NCBI GenBank assembly: GCA_040437565.1
Contig: JBDOQK010000070.1
Location: forward strand, 82,660-146,659
Direction of reading: 5' to 3'
DNA: 64,000 nucleotides
Source of the DNA: Albugo candida
Taxonomy: Eukaryota; Oomycota; Peronosporomycetes; Albuginales
Part shown: piece after piece, positions 1 through 11,300 of the stretch
How positions within the stretch are numbered: position 1 is the stretch's first letter
Layout of the letters: every line of letters starts with the position of its first letter
Made by a program: the position numbers and the translations under genes
Notes under the pieces: generated by a model
The model's database searches: none
Seen by the model: only the letters and a program-made list of their open reading frames with translations
What the model was told of the DNA's origin: nothing

Positions 1-85
1 TGGCGCAACATTCTGTGCAGTTTGTGTCGTATCAAGTGCGAAATAATTACTCCGTGGCGGTGTTTGCGTGCGTACATTTTCCTTT

Positions 86-507
86 ATGTCACGCTGCTTC
101 GAACTTAGTGAGTTTTGTGATCAGAAATGTTGTCTTGGCGCTCATCGCAATCCTATGCTTATGTACGTTGTTGGTGTCGGATGTTGGCTGATTGAGATAT
201 TAATCAGAGCGATGAACAGCAAATCTCAACACGTGTTGGAGCTATCNNNNNNNNNNNNNNNNNNNNNNNNNNNNNNNNNNNNNNNNNNNNNNNNNNNNNN
301 NNNNNNNNNNNNNNNNNNNNNNNNNNNNNNNNNNNNNNNNNNNNNNATGTCACGCTGCTTCGAACTTAGTGAGTTTTGTGATCAGAAATGTTGTCTTGGC
401 GCTCATCGCAATCCTATGCTTATGTACGTTGTTGGTGTCGGATGTTGGCTGATTGAGATATTAATCAGAGCGATGAACAGCAAATCTCAACACGTGTTGG
501 AGCTATC
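86..507. repeat. Contig-end overlap around a 100-N gap (161 bp each side)
   Basis: Bases 86-246 and 347-507 read as the same sequence on either side of the N run at 247-346. This is what a scaffolder leaves when two overlapping contigs are not merged. The open frame that spans it is not a credible gene. No other feature is seen in the first 568 bases. Confidence 0.9.
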
Positions 508-568
508 GTCAGGAAACGGTGCTCAGTGATGGCTTGCGCATACGTCATCTGACAGCACAACGTGATTT

Positions 569-874
569 ATGCATCACTGGATTTACACTGTTCTTGATGT
601 TGTACGTTTGTATCACATTGTGTTCAAAGCGCTTGCATCTTCCTCATCGTTATATAGATTGCTGCGATTGGTCTATAATTTGATCGAAATCAATTTACAA
701 CTGGAAGAGAAAGTAAATGCTGGAAGCAGTGCAAAGGAACAATGCAGTATGTAGCGCTTTGTTTCCGAAGGTTACATATATGCGCTAACTGTTATCTCAG
801 AAGCAAAAACTTTAGTAAACGAAATGCAAGTGGATGATTTACTTGCAGGAAAGAGTTCGGCAGCGACACAGTGA
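569..874 (+). CDS. Small two-exon protein, unknown (about 83 aa)
   Basis: Exon 1 (569-746) ends in phase 1 at a GTATGT donor. The 54-base intron (747-800) ends in TTATCTCAG, and exon 2 (801-874) continues the frame to a TGA. The spliced product has a hydrophobic, aromatic-rich first half, then a charged helical stretch (LEEKVNAGSSAKEQC) and a tail ending LLAGKSSAATQ. The clean splice pair that rescues the frame from a TAG inside the intron is the main evidence that this is real. The in-frame codon 563-565 is a stop, so 569 is the first possible ATG unless another exon lies upstream, which I cannot exclude given the gap at 247-346. The family was not recognised. Confidence 0.5.
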
Positions 875-1041
875 TGTGATTTGGTTGTGTCTAGTCATTG
901 CTAAATGATTGAATGAATTTCTACCACCTTATTGTAAAAACCGGTGTGATCAAAACCATGACTATTACGAGTAAACTTACTTAATCGAGACAAAAAAGTG
1001 CGTTCTCATCAGAACGCCTTTTTCGAAAAAGTTCAGACGCA

Positions 1042-3507
1042 ATGTTGTTCGGAAAAGAACTTCGTGAAGCATATCAAGCACTATCGATTTTACAACGTGA
1101 GCTGCGAGAAGAGAAAGAAAAAAACTCACAACTACAGCAGCAGATTACAGAGATACAGACAAGAGATTCCGCAATGACAGCACCTGCGGACTCTCTGGAA
1201 TCAGACTCTGACTCAGATCTGATCGATCCTGCCTCCAACATAAAAAATAGTACTAGCGATATCCAACATGCACATAAGCATGCAAAGAAAGCGCGCGATA
1301 GTCCGTCTCGTCATTTTAAACAACCGGACGCATTTCTCTCGAATCAGAATAATCACCTATACTCAGAATCAGAATTACAAGACCTGGAATTTTTCCATTT
1401 GAAATCTGATCCCAGTGAATTTGCGTCCGAGGAACTGCTTGCGCAATTCCATATACAATCAAGACAACTGATTCGGGAAAAGGAGGCTAACGCCGAAAAG
1501 ATAAATGCAATGCAGCAACAGCTCCTTCAAAGTGAATATCGCGTTCTCCAGTCACAACACGAGCAAGCTGAGGTTAAACAAGTTTGTGCCCAATTGCTGG
1601 AACAATTGAACGCGTCCAAGCACTCGAACGTGATGCAATTATCAGATCTTGAGTCGCATAAAATACGGTGGGAGCAAAACGAATCTAATCGTGAGCAACA
1701 ACTTGTTTGGCAACATCGAATTAAATTAACACGATACAAACAACAGAATGCGCAACTCGGTCGAAAAAATAGCGCATTGAAGCAAACTTTGGAGCACGTA
1801 TTGTGTAAGGTGGAAGATTGTGAAGGAAATTGGATGCGCACTTTGCAAACATTGGGAGATTGTATGCGAGCGAATAAGCAGTTAGAAGAGCGTTTGAAGC
1901 AGAGTTGTAAAAAGGAAGACATACTGACTCAAAACTGGCGGAAAGTGGAATCAGAATCCTCGAAATGGAAAACACGTGTTTATCGTCTTCAGGAGGAGGT
2001 GGCAACACTTTATCAGAATCGCATTCATTTGGAAGAAATTGAGAGAAATAAAATGTTTGTGGAGGAACTCACACAAAATAACTTTTTGAGTGCACAAACA
2101 AAACGCGCTAGTTTGTCAGAGTTAAATACGTTGCGGAAAGAAATGAAAATAATGGTGGAAAAATATGCAATTCTGGAAGGTAGTCGATTGAGTGAATCCG
2201 TATCGATTAAAAACGAAAGGAAATTGACAGATACCATCAAACAATTAAGCGAACGCTCACATCAAACAGAAGAACGTCTTACGCGTGTGACGTGCGAAAA
2301 TGAAAAAATAATAAGTGATTTGACGCGTTTGAAAAGCGAAAATTTGCAGTTGAGAAATACGCTTAGCGAGTCGAACGAAACGTTAAGAAAGTATCAATGC
2401 GAGCAGAACGATCGATGTCAAAATTGGGATTCAGAATCGCGCAATTTGAAAAAGAATTTGGAATTGGTGATTGAGAAAAAGAACGATCTTTTATTGGAAG
2501 AAGAATCGTTACGAACACAATGGATGGAAGCCACCGAATCGCTTGAACAACTGAGTGTGGAACACATCTACGCGATTGCGACGATGGAAGTTCGTACAGA
2601 GTCTTTGGAACGACAGCTCTTATCGGCAGAGGAGACTCCAACATCTGAGAATTGGACCGAATCAAATACCATGGGAGCGATACAACAGTTTAGCGTGCAA
2701 ATTCCTTTGCTACAAGCATTTCTCAAGGATGTAAAAGCTGTCATTCGCTTATTTCAATCCCACAAACATATCATCCGGCAATTGTGTGACCACACTATTA
2801 AATTAAAAGATGTGGACAGTCGAGCGATTTGGCAATTATTGAAGTGGTCGAACGCAATTATGAAAGCGAGTGAACCGTTCCTAACAGCTTTATCAACAAG
2901 CGGGAAACGCTCATTGGCTCACGTAAAGGGTGATTTGGTCCGTCTTGTGAGCATATGGCATTCTTACAATGTATACGAATCAGAGTGCGAAGAAGAATTG
3001 CCTCCAGTTCCGCCATTTACAATCAAGTCGCAAGAGTGTGTGATGATTTTGCAGAATTGGACTTCAGATCGGAAAAAGCAAGCGCGTGTTCAGCGTTGGC
3101 TGTATAAAGTTTCGACAGAGTCATTGGAGGAATTTGGACGCACTTCAAACACGATACTATTGGACAATATGACGGAAGAAGTGAAGGATGCGTTTTGCAT
3201 GCTTTTGATTCCAATTTTGAGGCAGAACTCTCGCATTCGGCTCAGCGTGTACACACGACAAAGACAGCTTGAACAGGAGAATCAGCGTGACGGGAGTAAA
3301 TGGATACATTCCCTGGTGTGGGACATGAAAATTGGTATTTCTTGGAACGATACCAACACGATTGAGAGTGAGACTGAGATTAGTGCGCCTTTTTCACCAG
3401 CCAATTCGACTCATTCTTCCACATTATCGACATCATCCTCGTCTTCGATCCCCTCCGGCGTCATGTTGGGAATCATTGAAGCGCGATTGAAACAGTTGCA
3501 GTCGTAA
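1042..3507 (+). CDS. Long coiled-coil protein, unknown (821 aa)
   Basis: This is a single uninterrupted frame of 821 codons, rich in Glu, Lys, Gln and Leu. Heptad-like coiled coil runs over roughly residues 1-40, 130-230 and 270-530. A Ser/Asp-rich acidic patch (SDSDSDLIDP) near residue 55 could be a phosphorylation site cluster. After about residue 550 the coiled coil stops and a mixed region begins, with a Pro-rich link (LPPVPPF) near residue 655 and a helical C-terminal part, ending in a Ser/Thr-rich tail. There is no signal peptide or membrane segment. Such proteins are often cytoskeletal, centrosomal or Golgi tethers, but no family motif is visible and I assign no function. The gene lies 167 bases downstream of the small two-exon gene and 110 bases upstream of the Nopp140 homologue, on the same strand. 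The start follows a short upstream region with no in-frame alternative. Confidence 0.85.
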   Translation: MLFGKELREAYQALSILQRELREEKEKNSQLQQQITEIQTRDSAMTAPADSLESDSDSDLIDPASNIKNSTSDIQHAHKHAKKARDSPSRHFKQPDAFLSNQNNHLYSESELQDLEFFHLKSDPSEFASEELLAQFHIQSRQLIREKEANAEKINAMQQQLLQSEYRVLQSQHEQAEVKQVCAQLLEQLNASKHSNVMQLSDLESHKIRWEQNESNREQQLVWQHRIKLTRYKQQNAQLGRKNSALKQTLEHVLCKVEDCEGNWMRTLQTLGDCMRANKQLEERLKQSCKKEDILTQNWRKVESESSKWKTRVYRLQEEVATLYQNRIHLEEIERNKMFVEELTQNNFLSAQTKRASLSELNTLRKEMKIMVEKYAILEGSRLSESVSIKNERKLTDTIKQLSERSHQTEERLTRVTCENEKIISDLTRLKSENLQLRNTLSESNETLRKYQCEQNDRCQNWDSESRNLKKNLELVIEKKNDLLLEEESLRTQWMEATESLEQLSVEHIYAIATMEVRTESLERQLLSAEETPTSENWTESNTMGAIQQFSVQIPLLQAFLKDVKAVIRLFQSHKHIIRQLCDHTIKLKDVDSRAIWQLLKWSNAIMKASEPFLTALSTSGKRSLAHVKGDLVRLVSIWHSYNVYESECEEELPPVPPFTIKSQECVMILQNWTSDRKKQARVQRWLYKVSTESLEEFGRTSNTILLDNMTEEVKDAFCMLLIPILRQNSRIRLSVYTRQRQLEQENQRDGSKWIHSLVWDMKIGISWNDTNTIESETEISAPFSPANSTHSSTLSTSSSSSIPSGVMLGIIEARLKQLQS

Positions 3508-3617
3508 TTTACAGTCAAAAGTTGTGAGTAAATTAATTGTGCCAAAATAATGGAACATATTAATAGAGCCATTTTTGCGGTACAATACATTTTAAGTGGT
3601 TCTTACTGATTAGCAAT

Positions 3618-5403
3618 ATGAGCCTAAAAAGTGTCGTGAAGCAAAAGAAGCCGCTTGCAGTCGCTAGTGATTTGTATCCGTTCGTGCACCAGTTCTTGGT
3701 GCAATGTGGCTTACGAAAGAGTGCATCTCAATTTCAAGAAGAAGCCAAATTGGTTCGTGAGCGGAGAAAGTGTTTGATCTTAGGGCGTTTACAAATTTCT
3801 ATTCATGCTGTAGGATGCGACAACTCCTGTCCAATGGGAACACAATTTGCTTGCAATGTATGAGATGTATCTTTGTTCAAAGACTGAGACTCATTTGTCC
3901 AAAGAAGCAGTTGCTTCGGAGAATGTTAACAAAGTGAAATCAAACAGTAAGCCAGGAAAGCTACGTAAAGCAGTCGTAACCGCTGTGGAGTCTTCTTCTT
4001 CGTCGTCAACTTCCAGTGACTCGTCAGAATCAGAATCGGAATCGGATAACGTTATTGAAAAGACCAAAGTGTCCAAAACGTCCAAAGTAAATGCGTGCAG
4101 ATCAACCGTAAAGAAGGCGAGCACAAAGGGCGCTACAAAAAAAGCCAAAGCAGAGTCTTCTTCATCGTCTTCCGAATCAGAATCAGAGTCAAATGAGGGG
4201 AAGAAGGCCAGTAATAAGCGCGTCACAAAAAAAGCCAAAGCAGAGTCTTCTTCATCCGAATCAGAGTCAGACGTAAATGAGAAAAAAACGAAAATTGTTG
4301 AAACCAAGTCAAGCGCAAAGAAAACGACTACTAAGTGCAATACGAGCAAGGAGTCGTCGTCATCGTCATCGTCATCATCATCATCCGGATCAGAATCAGA
4401 ATCAGAATCTCACGTAAATGCAAAGGTGAAAAAGCCAACCAAAACCGATTCAAGTACAGATGAAAGCTCGTCGTCCTCTGAGTCAGAAAGTGATACTAAG
4501 AAACCTGCACTGGCTGATACAAATAGCGGTAAAGCCAAAAAAGAATCGGATGCAGATTCTTCATCAGAATCAGAGATAGAAACCAAAACCAAAACCAAAA
4601 CTGTGATGGTCAAAAATCTTGCAAAAGAAGTAAAAGCAAAAAAGAATTCAAGTAAACAATCAAACGTAGAATGTATGTCTTCATCCTCGTCCTCGTCGTC
4701 ATCTTCAAGCTCGTCGTCTGAGTCGGAGGAAGAAGATGAAGGAAAACCCACGCGTGCAACCAATGGTAAAAAAGGCTCAAAAAGAGATTCATCAGCAGTA
4801 CATCCAATCGATACGAGCGCAAACAAAAAGAAGCGGAAAACCTCATCAAAAAAAGCTCCCACACAAGCCGAATCATCGAGTAGCAGCTCAAGTGATTCCA
4901 GCTCATCAGACTCTAGCTCCGACTCAGACTCAGATTCGAATACCCAATTTGATGCTCAAGAAGAAAAACGTCGTCTTCAGGCCGCTAAAGCCGCCCTCGA
5001 GTGGGTCCCAAAGAAGCTAGAAAAACCGGTACGCTTTCTCTTTCAGCGTGCTTAGCTCCATCATTGACTATTTCCTTCAGATCAAAAAAAACGATACGGT
5101 CACAGGAAATGCTCCTTTCCAGCGTGTGGACAAAGAAGTTTGGTCTTCTAAAATCGCGCACGATTCACTTCGGGATAATAGCTGTAAGCTTGCAATTGTG
5201 GTTGATCGCCTTCGTCTGACACTTCTGTCTCAATAATAGACGACGCCAAATTCGGTAGCTCCGGCGTTGGTAGTAAAGCGAACCAAGTCCTCTCCAAGGT
5301 GCGGGGTAAAGATTTCACGCGTGAAAAGAACAAAAAGAAGCGGTCGACGTATATGTGTGGCAGCATTTCCATGGCATCCCATTCCTACAAATTTGACAAT
5401 TAG
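3618..5403 (+). CDS. NOLC1: Nopp140/NOLC1 (yeast SRP40) homologue: LisH domain, Ser/Lys repeats, SRP40 C-terminal domain
   Basis: A nucleolar phosphoprotein chaperone for box C/D and H/ACA snoRNPs. Proposed exons are 3618-3752, 3814-5028, 5081-5183 and 5240-5403, about 538 aa. The N-terminus is a LisH motif (DLYPFVHQFLVQCGLRKSA) that continues across intron 1 into NLLAMYEMYL, matching the Nopp140 LisH dimerisation module. The middle holds about ten acidic Ser clusters (SSSSESESE type) alternating with Lys-rich basic blocks, the hallmark of Nopp140. These are CK2-type substrates in known members. The last two exons encode the SRP40_C domain: GNAPFQRVDKEVW, then DAKFGSSGVGSKANQVL, then GKDFTREKNKKKR and a C-terminal SYKFDN. 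Introns 2 and 3 have GTACGC and GTAAGC donors. Intron 1 needs a weaker GTTCGT donor to stay in frame, so that edge is the least certain. Long antisense frames over the Ser repeats are shadows. Confidence 0.9.
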
Positions 5404-5599
5404 AATTGTGACATTTTTGACCTCATTTTACGTACGTTTCCTGTTTTTACACCAATTCCGACTTTGACGACGTGATGGGTCATCGCCACGTCATATTGCA
5501 GGCATCGTTTTAAAGGCACTTTGTTTGCGTCACGAGCCGAGAACGTAGTGTCAGTACTTGATTTGCGCTTTTTCTGCGATTAACGAATTGCTCTTTTTG

Positions 5600-7049
5600 A
5601 TGAATTGGATAACGCAACTTTACTTTCTTCTTCTCATTCATGCGCAACTTCTCGCCAACGCGCAACAGTTTCCCGAACTAGCAAAAGCCTATTGGATCGA
5701 ACGCCTTGCATTTTTCCGCGTGAATGCGCTTCTGTATGCAGCCAGTGATATGAGATGTGTGTCGTGGAGCACAAGCTTGGAAGCACAAGCCGGAAATATC
5801 GCACACAATTGCTCGCAGCCAACTTCCTCTCAAGTGAACTTTATCCTTGTAGAGCAACACGATGACCCTTCGGAGTATGTGGATGCCGCGATCAAGGGAT
5901 GGGTCGTAGATAAGCTCTTGGAAATAAAAAAAACTATTCCGCACCCGAAACAGAAAGCTGGATTTGGCACAGGCTTTTATAGCTCATACTCACTTATTGT
6001 GTGGGCCACAACGAATCAGGTTGGATGTGGTTATGGAAGTTGTGGTGACAAAACCGCGGTCGTCTGTCTGTACAATGGTGCGCCAAACACTGCAAAGAGT
6101 CCATGGTACACGCATGGAGCTCAAGCAAGCGCATGTCCATCTGGTACCAGCAGTGTAGGAGGGCTTTGCTCGATCGATAAGCAACGCTGTGCGAAAAATG
6201 CTGAGAAAATTCCACTTNNNNNNNNNNNNNNNNNNNNNNNNNNNNNNNNNNNNNNNNNNNNNNNNNNNNNNNNNNNNNNNNNNNNNNNNNNNNNNNNNNN
6301 NNNNNNNNNNNNNNNNNGGATGTGGTTATGGAAGTTGTGGTGACAAAACCGCGGTCGTCTGTCTGTACAATGGTGCGCCAAACACTGCAAAGAGTCCATG
6401 GTACACGCATGGAGCTCAAGCAAGCGCATGTCCATCTGGTACCAGCAGTGTAGGAGGGCTTTGCTCGATCGATAAGCAACGCTGTGCGAAAAATGCTGAG
6501 AAAATTCCACTTGAAAAAGTGAGTGGTATATACTACAAGGGTCTGCTCCAAAGCATCCAAGATCAGGATAATGGCAAAGGACCACCAGTAAACGTAAACG
6601 CTCCGTCACCTCCCATAATACCAACGCCTGTCCTCTCAAGCGCGCGCACCGGGAAGGATGAGAATCCTCCCGAGAAGAAAGCGGACCTTGAAAACGAGAA
6701 AAAAGAGAATTCAAGTCGCCCAAAGTCTGTCGATTTGACTAAAGAAGAGCAACCAGAGTCTACGAACAAATCTTTGGGTAGTAAGCCTGATGAAACCGAG
6801 TCACAGCCTAATAAATTAGAACAACGTGATAGTGAGAAGAATAGTCAAGAAGCAGGATCACCGGTGCAAACGGTTCAAAATCAAGCAATTTTCACCAAGA
6901 AAAATGGAAGTTTCTCTCCGGTTGCGATCACAGGACTAGTAGCAGTTGGGTGCCTCGTAGTGGTTGTCGCTGCTGTTCTTCTCCGATACAAGCAAAGCCA
7001 GAAACGGCAGCAAGAAATCGTGCGGGATGCTGCCTTGGATCCGCTCTAA
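5600..7049 (+). CDS. Membrane-anchored CAP/SCP (PR-1, CRISP-like) secreted protein
   Basis: The chosen start (5600) gives a classic signal peptide (MNWITQLYFLLLIHAQLLANA). An upstream in-frame ATG at 5558 would add 14 residues and weaken it. A CAP domain follows (about residues 30-185): N-terminal helix with RVNALLYAASDMRCVSW, then VWATTNQVGCGYGSCGD and VVCLYNGAPN, the usual CAP core and cysteines. The conserved GHYTQ box is replaced by SSYSLIVW, so the metal-binding His usually found there is absent. A Cys-rich hinge follows, then a charged Pro/Glu/Lys stalk and one transmembrane helix (VAITGLVAVGCLVVVVAAVLL) with a short basic tail, so the domain faces outside or a lumen. The N run at 6218-6317 and one 195-base copy must be removed; 6217 then joins 6513 in frame for about 384 aa. 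CAP proteins are commonly secreted in host interaction, but a role here is inference. Confidence 0.85.
6023..6512. repeat. Contig-end overlap around a 100-N gap inside the CAP gene (195 bp each side)
   Basis: Bases 6023-6217 and 6318-6512 appear identical and flank the N run 6218-6317. Removing the N run and one copy keeps the CAP gene reading frame, which supports an assembly artefact. Confidence 0.95.
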
Positions 7050-7119
7050 GCTATGCAAGCAACTTAGAAATTTTGTAAAGGATCAGTAGAAATAGAGTGG
7101 TTCACATTACATATCGACA

Positions 7120-8031
7120 ATGGTGTTGGCCTGTGTTCCTCGATATAATTTGCCAAAGTCTTGTTCTAACGTATACGAGCCAGCGGAGGACTCGTACCTG
7201 CTGTTAGACGCTTTGCTAGAAGAACAGTCATTTCTGAAAAGTCTGTGTCCTACCATCTGTGCTGAAATCGGGTACGTGGATATCATATACGCAAGTTGAG
7301 GTGGTAATACTGTCATTAGCTGCGGTACAGGAGTTATTTTCACATACTTGGCAGCACTTCTCCATCAAAATGGCCAAAATGCATTGTTCTTTGCCACCGA
7401 TATAAATCCAGAAGCAGCGCTTGTGGCATCGCAAACTGCAACGCTCAACAAGGTTCCCTTCGTTGATATTATTCGTACGGATCTATTGTCTAGCCTCGAC
7501 CATCGACTCGAGGTGAATCACCCACAATCATACGACCAGAACTAATTCTCTTTGTGCGCAGCAAAGCATCGACGTTCTCATCTTTAATCCGCCATATGTT
7601 CCCACGCCGTCATACGAAATGAGATCACAGTACGTGACACATGAATCCAGCCAAATTTCTCTTATGTTTGCACTATAGCGGAATTGAGGCTGCGTGGGCG
7701 GGTGGAGTCCATGGACGCGAAGTAATCGATCGCATGTTACCCAGAGTGAAGGTGCGTGATATGCAACGCATCCTTTCTTCTTTTCTTAACCGATATATAC
7801 CAAGCAGAAGGTATTATCGCCGTCTGGCGTATTGTATATGATCGTACTTGCAGAGAACCGACCGAAGGAAATAATACAAATTCTCCAGCGCGATCACCTC
7901 GAAACGACCGTGCGTAACCGAGTCATTCTAACAATGAATCTAACCTATGTTCACTATAGATTGTATTATCTAGAAAATGTAGCAATGAGAAATTGTTTGT
8001 ACTAAAAGCTCAACGACGTCATGGAGCATAA
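7120..8031 (+). CDS. N6AMT1: eRF1 glutamine N5-methyltransferase (N6AMT1/HemK2/Mtq2)
   Basis: A class I SAM-dependent methyltransferase that modifies the Gln of the GGQ motif in release factor eRF1; with TRMT112 it is known to act in the cytosol. Six exons are proposed: 7120-7271, 7320-7512, 7562-7629, 7679-7751, 7808-7909 and 7960-8031, giving 219 aa against about 214 in human. Every junction keeps frame. Visible motifs are VYEPAEDSYLLLDAL near residue 20 (the N-terminal family signature), the SAM-binding EIGCGTG split by intron 1, ATDINPEAA, and the catalytic NPPY in FNPPYVPTP. SHGIEAAWAGGVHGREVIDR, the HemK2 hallmark, is joined across intron 3. The C-terminus VLSRKCSNEKLFVLKAQ closes the Rossmann fold. 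Introns are 48-56 bases. The gene starts 70 bases after the CAP gene stop. No part seems missing. Confidence 0.93.
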
Positions 8032-8301
8032 CAATGTGGGTTACATATCAGTTTTCAGAGTCACCATCCTAAAATTCGAATCCAACAATTTACAAAATTA
8101 ACTCGCTTTCTCTTTTGAAGTCTGCCTGGGAGAGAAAGTGTCAAAAAGAAGTCAGGCAAAAAACCTGATTTCAAGTGACAATAAAACCTGATTCACGTGC
8201 AAAAACCAACACTCTTGCGCAGAAACAGAAACAAACGGCCGAAAGGAAACCCCGCACATAGCATTTCGTTTGTCATTACGCGACAACAAACACATTGAGG
8301 A

Positions 8302-11300
8302 ATGGCTTCCGCGGGTGGAATTGGGGCCCGTGTCGAAACGGGACGATCAGGGGGAATGGGCGTACGGTTTGGCTCCAAAGGAACCCGTCGACGGGGAAGT
8401 AGTCAAGACGACAGCGCGATAATCACGGAATCACAGCTTGGAGTCTCAACAAACAATTCCAATGGATACTTGGCGGGAAGGAATTCTATCGCAATTACCA
8501 CAGCTACTTCAAAGTCATCGCCTTCTGCTTGCAGTACCGCACGCACAGAAATAGATACCGGTTATGTGCCAAGTAAAACCGGTCTTTTAACGAAACGCGC
8601 CATGTCTTCTATGGGTGCATTTGCGAACTGGAAAGAGCGATTTTTTGTATTGGCGGAAGGCCATTTATCATATTACAAACAGGGAGGCGGGTTTTTTACG
8701 ACGGCAAAGGATGATGTTGCTCATCTGAAAGGAGAGCTACAGTTGACCTCGGATTCACTCGTGCGGAAGTGTTTGATTGACGATCGAGCCAATTGTTTTG
8801 AGGTTTGGACGCCAACCAAGAAGATGTTTGCACAAGCTTCGACCGCCAAAGAGGTTGAAGATTGGATCAAGTCTATCAGAGCGCATATAAGTGCACTAAA
8901 ACGATATCAATCGCGTGGAAGCTTTCAGGATCCTTCTACCAGTTCAAGTGCTTTGAATGTCACTACGAGTCGAGAAGATTACACACGTCCAAGTATGCTG
9001 GAAGAACACGAAATTGTTCGAGGAGCAGATAAATCATCAGAGCCAAAAGATATTGTGATCAAACAGTTATTGGAAGAGAATAGACAGCTTCGCGAACTGG
9101 TCGCTGCCAAAGATCAATACATTCACGAGCTGGAAATGAATGGTGGACGAGCAAATCCAGATACAGCTTCAGTTGTACCGGGTGGAGTCACTAGTGGTGG
9201 TGCGCGTACTGGGCGTACGGCCGTGCCAAAACTGATATTAGACCTTCGTGATTTGAAAAATAAACAAATCCAGCTCTTTGATGCAGCTGAAGTAGGAAAT
9301 TGGCATCTTATTGCAACCTTATTGAGCGATAATGTTGTGGACGTCAATGGAGTGGGAATCAATCAAACCACAGCATTACATGCTGCAGCCCAGAAAAACC
9401 ATCCAAAAGCTGTGAAAGAACTAGTCGCACGCGGTGCAGATCACACAGTTCGGAATGGAGATAGCCTAACGCCATTGCATGTGGCAACACAAGCTGGAAA
9501 TCTAGAATGTGTTGAAGAGCTACTCAACGCTGGTGCTGATCCAAATATGACAGATTGTCAAGGTAATGCAGCCATCCATATGTCAGCTGAGATTGCCAAC
9601 ATCGCTATCGCAAAGAAGCTGATTGCAGCAGGTGCGAAAACTGACGTTGCTAATGCAAGTGGGTCTCTACCGGTACACTTGTCTCCCATTGGACATCCGG
9701 TTCGTGTACTNNNNNNNNNNNNNNNNNNNNNNNNNNNNNNNNNNNNNNNNNNNNNNNNNNNNNNNNNNNNNNNNNNNNNNNNNNNNNNNNNNNNNNNNNN
9801 NNNNNNNNNNTCAACGCTGGTGCTGATCCAAATATGACAGATTGTCAAGGTAATGCAGCCATCCATATGTCAGCTGAGATTGCCAACATCGCTATCGCAA
9901 AGAAGCTGATTGCAGCAGGTGCGAAAACTGACGTTGCTAATGCAAGTGGGTCTCTACCGGTACACTTGTCTCCCATTGGACATCCGGTTCGTGTACTGTT
10001 GGGCAGTGGTTCTAACCTAGCTGCTACCAACCCGTCACAACCTCCGAGATCAACAACAGTGCAGGAATCCGACATGCAAGGTAGACATATTGCGTTCAAG
10101 AACAAGTACCAAAAGGATCTCGCTCTTGGACCTCGCGATTTCGAGTTTGTTAAAGTTCTTGGTCGTGGAGCATTTGCAAAAGTATATCTAGTTCGAGGCA
10201 AAGGATCTAATCGCGATCAGTGGTTTGCACTTAAAGCATACAACAAGCAGGCTATCGTGCAAAAGAATCAGGCGCAGTATATTCACACTGAAAAAGCGGC
10301 TTTACAAGCTTGTTCCGATCATCCTTACATCGTCACATTGTACTATGCATTCCAGTCAAAGGATCGTCTTTTTCTGGTCATGGAGTACTGTGGAGGAGGG
10401 GATCTTTTGTCAGCTCTGACTCGACGAAAGGCTTTTACAGAGGCAGAAGCAGCTTTTTACATTGGAGAAATAGTGTTGGCTCTATCCCACCTTCATTCCA
10501 AGAATATTGTATTTCGCGATTTAAAGCCAGAAAACGTGGTCATGGATTTAGATGGACATTGTCTCTTGACAGATTTCGGCATCTCAAAAGAAGGTATCAA
10601 AGATCACACTTCTGCCAATACGTTTTGTGGATCACCGATGTACTTGGCTCCTGAAATGCTTTCAAGATCTGGGTAAGTGCTTGTGGATCAAGTTCTTTGA
10701 ATGTTGTGGGCTCATTTACTGCACCTCAGGCACGGTTTTGCATTGGATTGGTATTCAGTTGGAGCACTTTTATTCGAACTGTTGACCGGTCTTCCACCAT
10801 TCTACACAAATGACAAGAAACAGCTCTTCCACAACATTTTACGAGGACATTTAGTGATTCCAGACTATCTGTCACCCAACGCTCGGGATCTTATTCAGCG
10901 ATTATTGCATCGTGACCCAGCACAAAGATTGGGATCAGGAAAGCTTGGCGACGCGGAAATTTTTGTACGTTTCGATCATAACGGTATTCATTCATTTGTA
11001 TGACAATGTATGTATAGGAACATCCATTTTTCTCAGTGATTGACTGGGAAAAGCTGCGGAAACGCGAATTAGCACCTCCATTCAGGCCAAAAACAGCAGT
11101 TGATCCAACAGGAATACCCGACACATCAAACTTCCCGCAAGCTTTTACTGATCAAGAGATTTCAGATATTGAGCGTGGCTTCAACCATCAACCGAATTCC
11201 AGCGCTCAGCAATTACAACGAAAGAATTCGGACCGACGGCTTTTTAGCGATTTTGATTTTCTTCCAGAGCTGAATTTGGATCCTGATGCAAAGCAATTCG

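Noticed and set aside
68-529. 153-codon frame across the first N run
   Set aside because: It consists of the same contig end read twice with Ns in between; no motif or splice support.
3891-4862. Long antisense frames rich in Phe, Leu, Ser and Asp
   Set aside because: They are the complement of the Ser/Lys repeats of the Nopp140 gene, whose domains at both ends are clear.
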